Below, one piece after another: positions 56,681-64,000 of a DNA stretch of 64,000 bases. The notes beneath the pieces are model-generated. The model had not been told where the DNA came from. It worked only from the letters and a program-made list of their open reading frames with translations, and made no database searches. The stretch spans positions 992,001 through 1,056,000 of the forward strand of contig JASANH010001374.1 in NCBI GenBank assembly GCA_030248295.1, in the 5' to 3' direction. Origin of the DNA: Mesodorylaimus sp. YZB2_4. Taxonomy: Eukaryota > Nematoda > Enoplea > Dorylaimida > Dorylaimidae. A program made the position numbers and the translations under genes. Position 1 is the stretch's first letter; each line of letters begins with the position of its first letter.

Positions 56681-57254
56681 TAATTTAAACGAGATTCAAA
56701 GTGCGCCAACATCTTAAAGTGCCGAAGTGCCGATGTGCCAGTGTGCCGAAATGGTCAAACTAGGAGGTATAGAATATAGTTTCAGGTTTATGACCTTTTA
56801 CTCGTCAATTAGAAAAATTAGTAGCAAGCGGAATCGCAAATATAAACTATAGCAAAAATATAATTCTTCTACTTTCATTACCTAATTTAAAACCTAGGAA
56901 ATGTGATAAGCTGCAATGCTGAAAATTAATTTTACCAAAAAGTAAATTCCGTGTGCGCGTTTAGCAAATAATTACATTTTTTATTTCCGGGAAGTTTTTG
57001 TATTTTTCTTGGAAACTTTTCACAAACTTTAAAAAACTTTATGGTTGGTTTTTAACGCTTCGGTAAGTTGGTACCAAGTAATTTTTGTGGAAATAATAAA
57101 TGTGCAAACGAAGTTACTTCTTTTGAGAAATTTATTTTGTTTTGTGCATATATACTGTACCTTGGAAATTTCAGTTTTCGGAAATTTCGAAGAATCTTAT
57201 TGTACTTAGCGCAGAATACATGCGTTTACTTTTTTAGTTTTCTCGCAATCTTAC

Positions 57255-63991
<6,737 letters not shown>

Positions 63992-64000
63992 GTAAATCTA

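Larger units (their letters stand above)
53237..57254. other. 4-kb region between PDZRN-like and MAGI genes
   Basis: Divergent spacer that must contain both promoters and perhaps further 5' exons of the PDZRN-like gene. It contains a SINE-1 (55345-55485), a SINE-2 with tRNA-like head (55810-56180) and a 13-bp hairpin at 56645. No coding exon could be supported. Confidence 0.5.

Overview
This window comes from an invertebrate animal nuclear genome. The genes are spliced with mostly short GT-AG introns, and several families are animal-specific in architecture (MAGI scaffold, PDZRN/LNX3-like scaffold). There is no bacterial, phage or CRISPR content. I cannot place the phylum from sequence alone. 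The introns and spacers are packed with tRNA-derived SINEs, terminal-inverted-repeat elements (MITEs), minisatellites and poly-C/poly-G runs.

Twelve protein genes could be modelled by joining exons in phase. From left to right: the last exon of a SAMD8/SMSr-like ceramide phosphoethanolamine synthase (+, 691-1172); a CYB561D2-like cytochrome b561 (-, 1684-2697); a complete CPT2 (-, 2879-11050, 10 exons, 662 aa); NPRL3 of GATOR1 (+, 11549-16895, 10 exons, 568 aa); the prefoldin-like UXT (+, 17014-19354, 5 exons, 149 aa); two tandem TRMT10C/MRPP1-like genes (-, 19368-21382 and 21598-24029); DENND6 (-, 24399-32787, 18 exons, 591 aa); ELAC2/tRNase Z-L (+, 33244-35951, one intron); TRMT10A-like (+, 36915-37982, no intron in the CDS); a PDZRN3/4-like scaffold (-, 38451 to about 53236, middle part unresolved); and the 5' two-thirds of a MAGI scaffold (+, from 57255, running off the right edge).

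The most striking theme is tRNA processing. Two mitochondrial RNase P methyltransferase-subunit-like genes, the tRNA 3' endonuclease ELAC2 and a TRMT10A-type m1G9 methyltransferase lie within about 19 kb (19.4-38.0 kb). An intron of one TRMT10C-like gene carries a run of tRNA T-arm-like units. CPT2 and CYB561D2-like, NPRL3 and UXT, and the two TRMT10C-like genes are close same-strand pairs 118-215 bp apart. Several starts sit directly after a 3' splice-site-like sequence, which fits either 5'-UTR introns or spliced-leader trans-splicing.

About 53.2-57.2 kb and most of 46.5-53.0 kb hold no gene I can support. All exon boundaries were inferred by reading splice sites and checking phase and conservation from memory of the families; no alignment was run.
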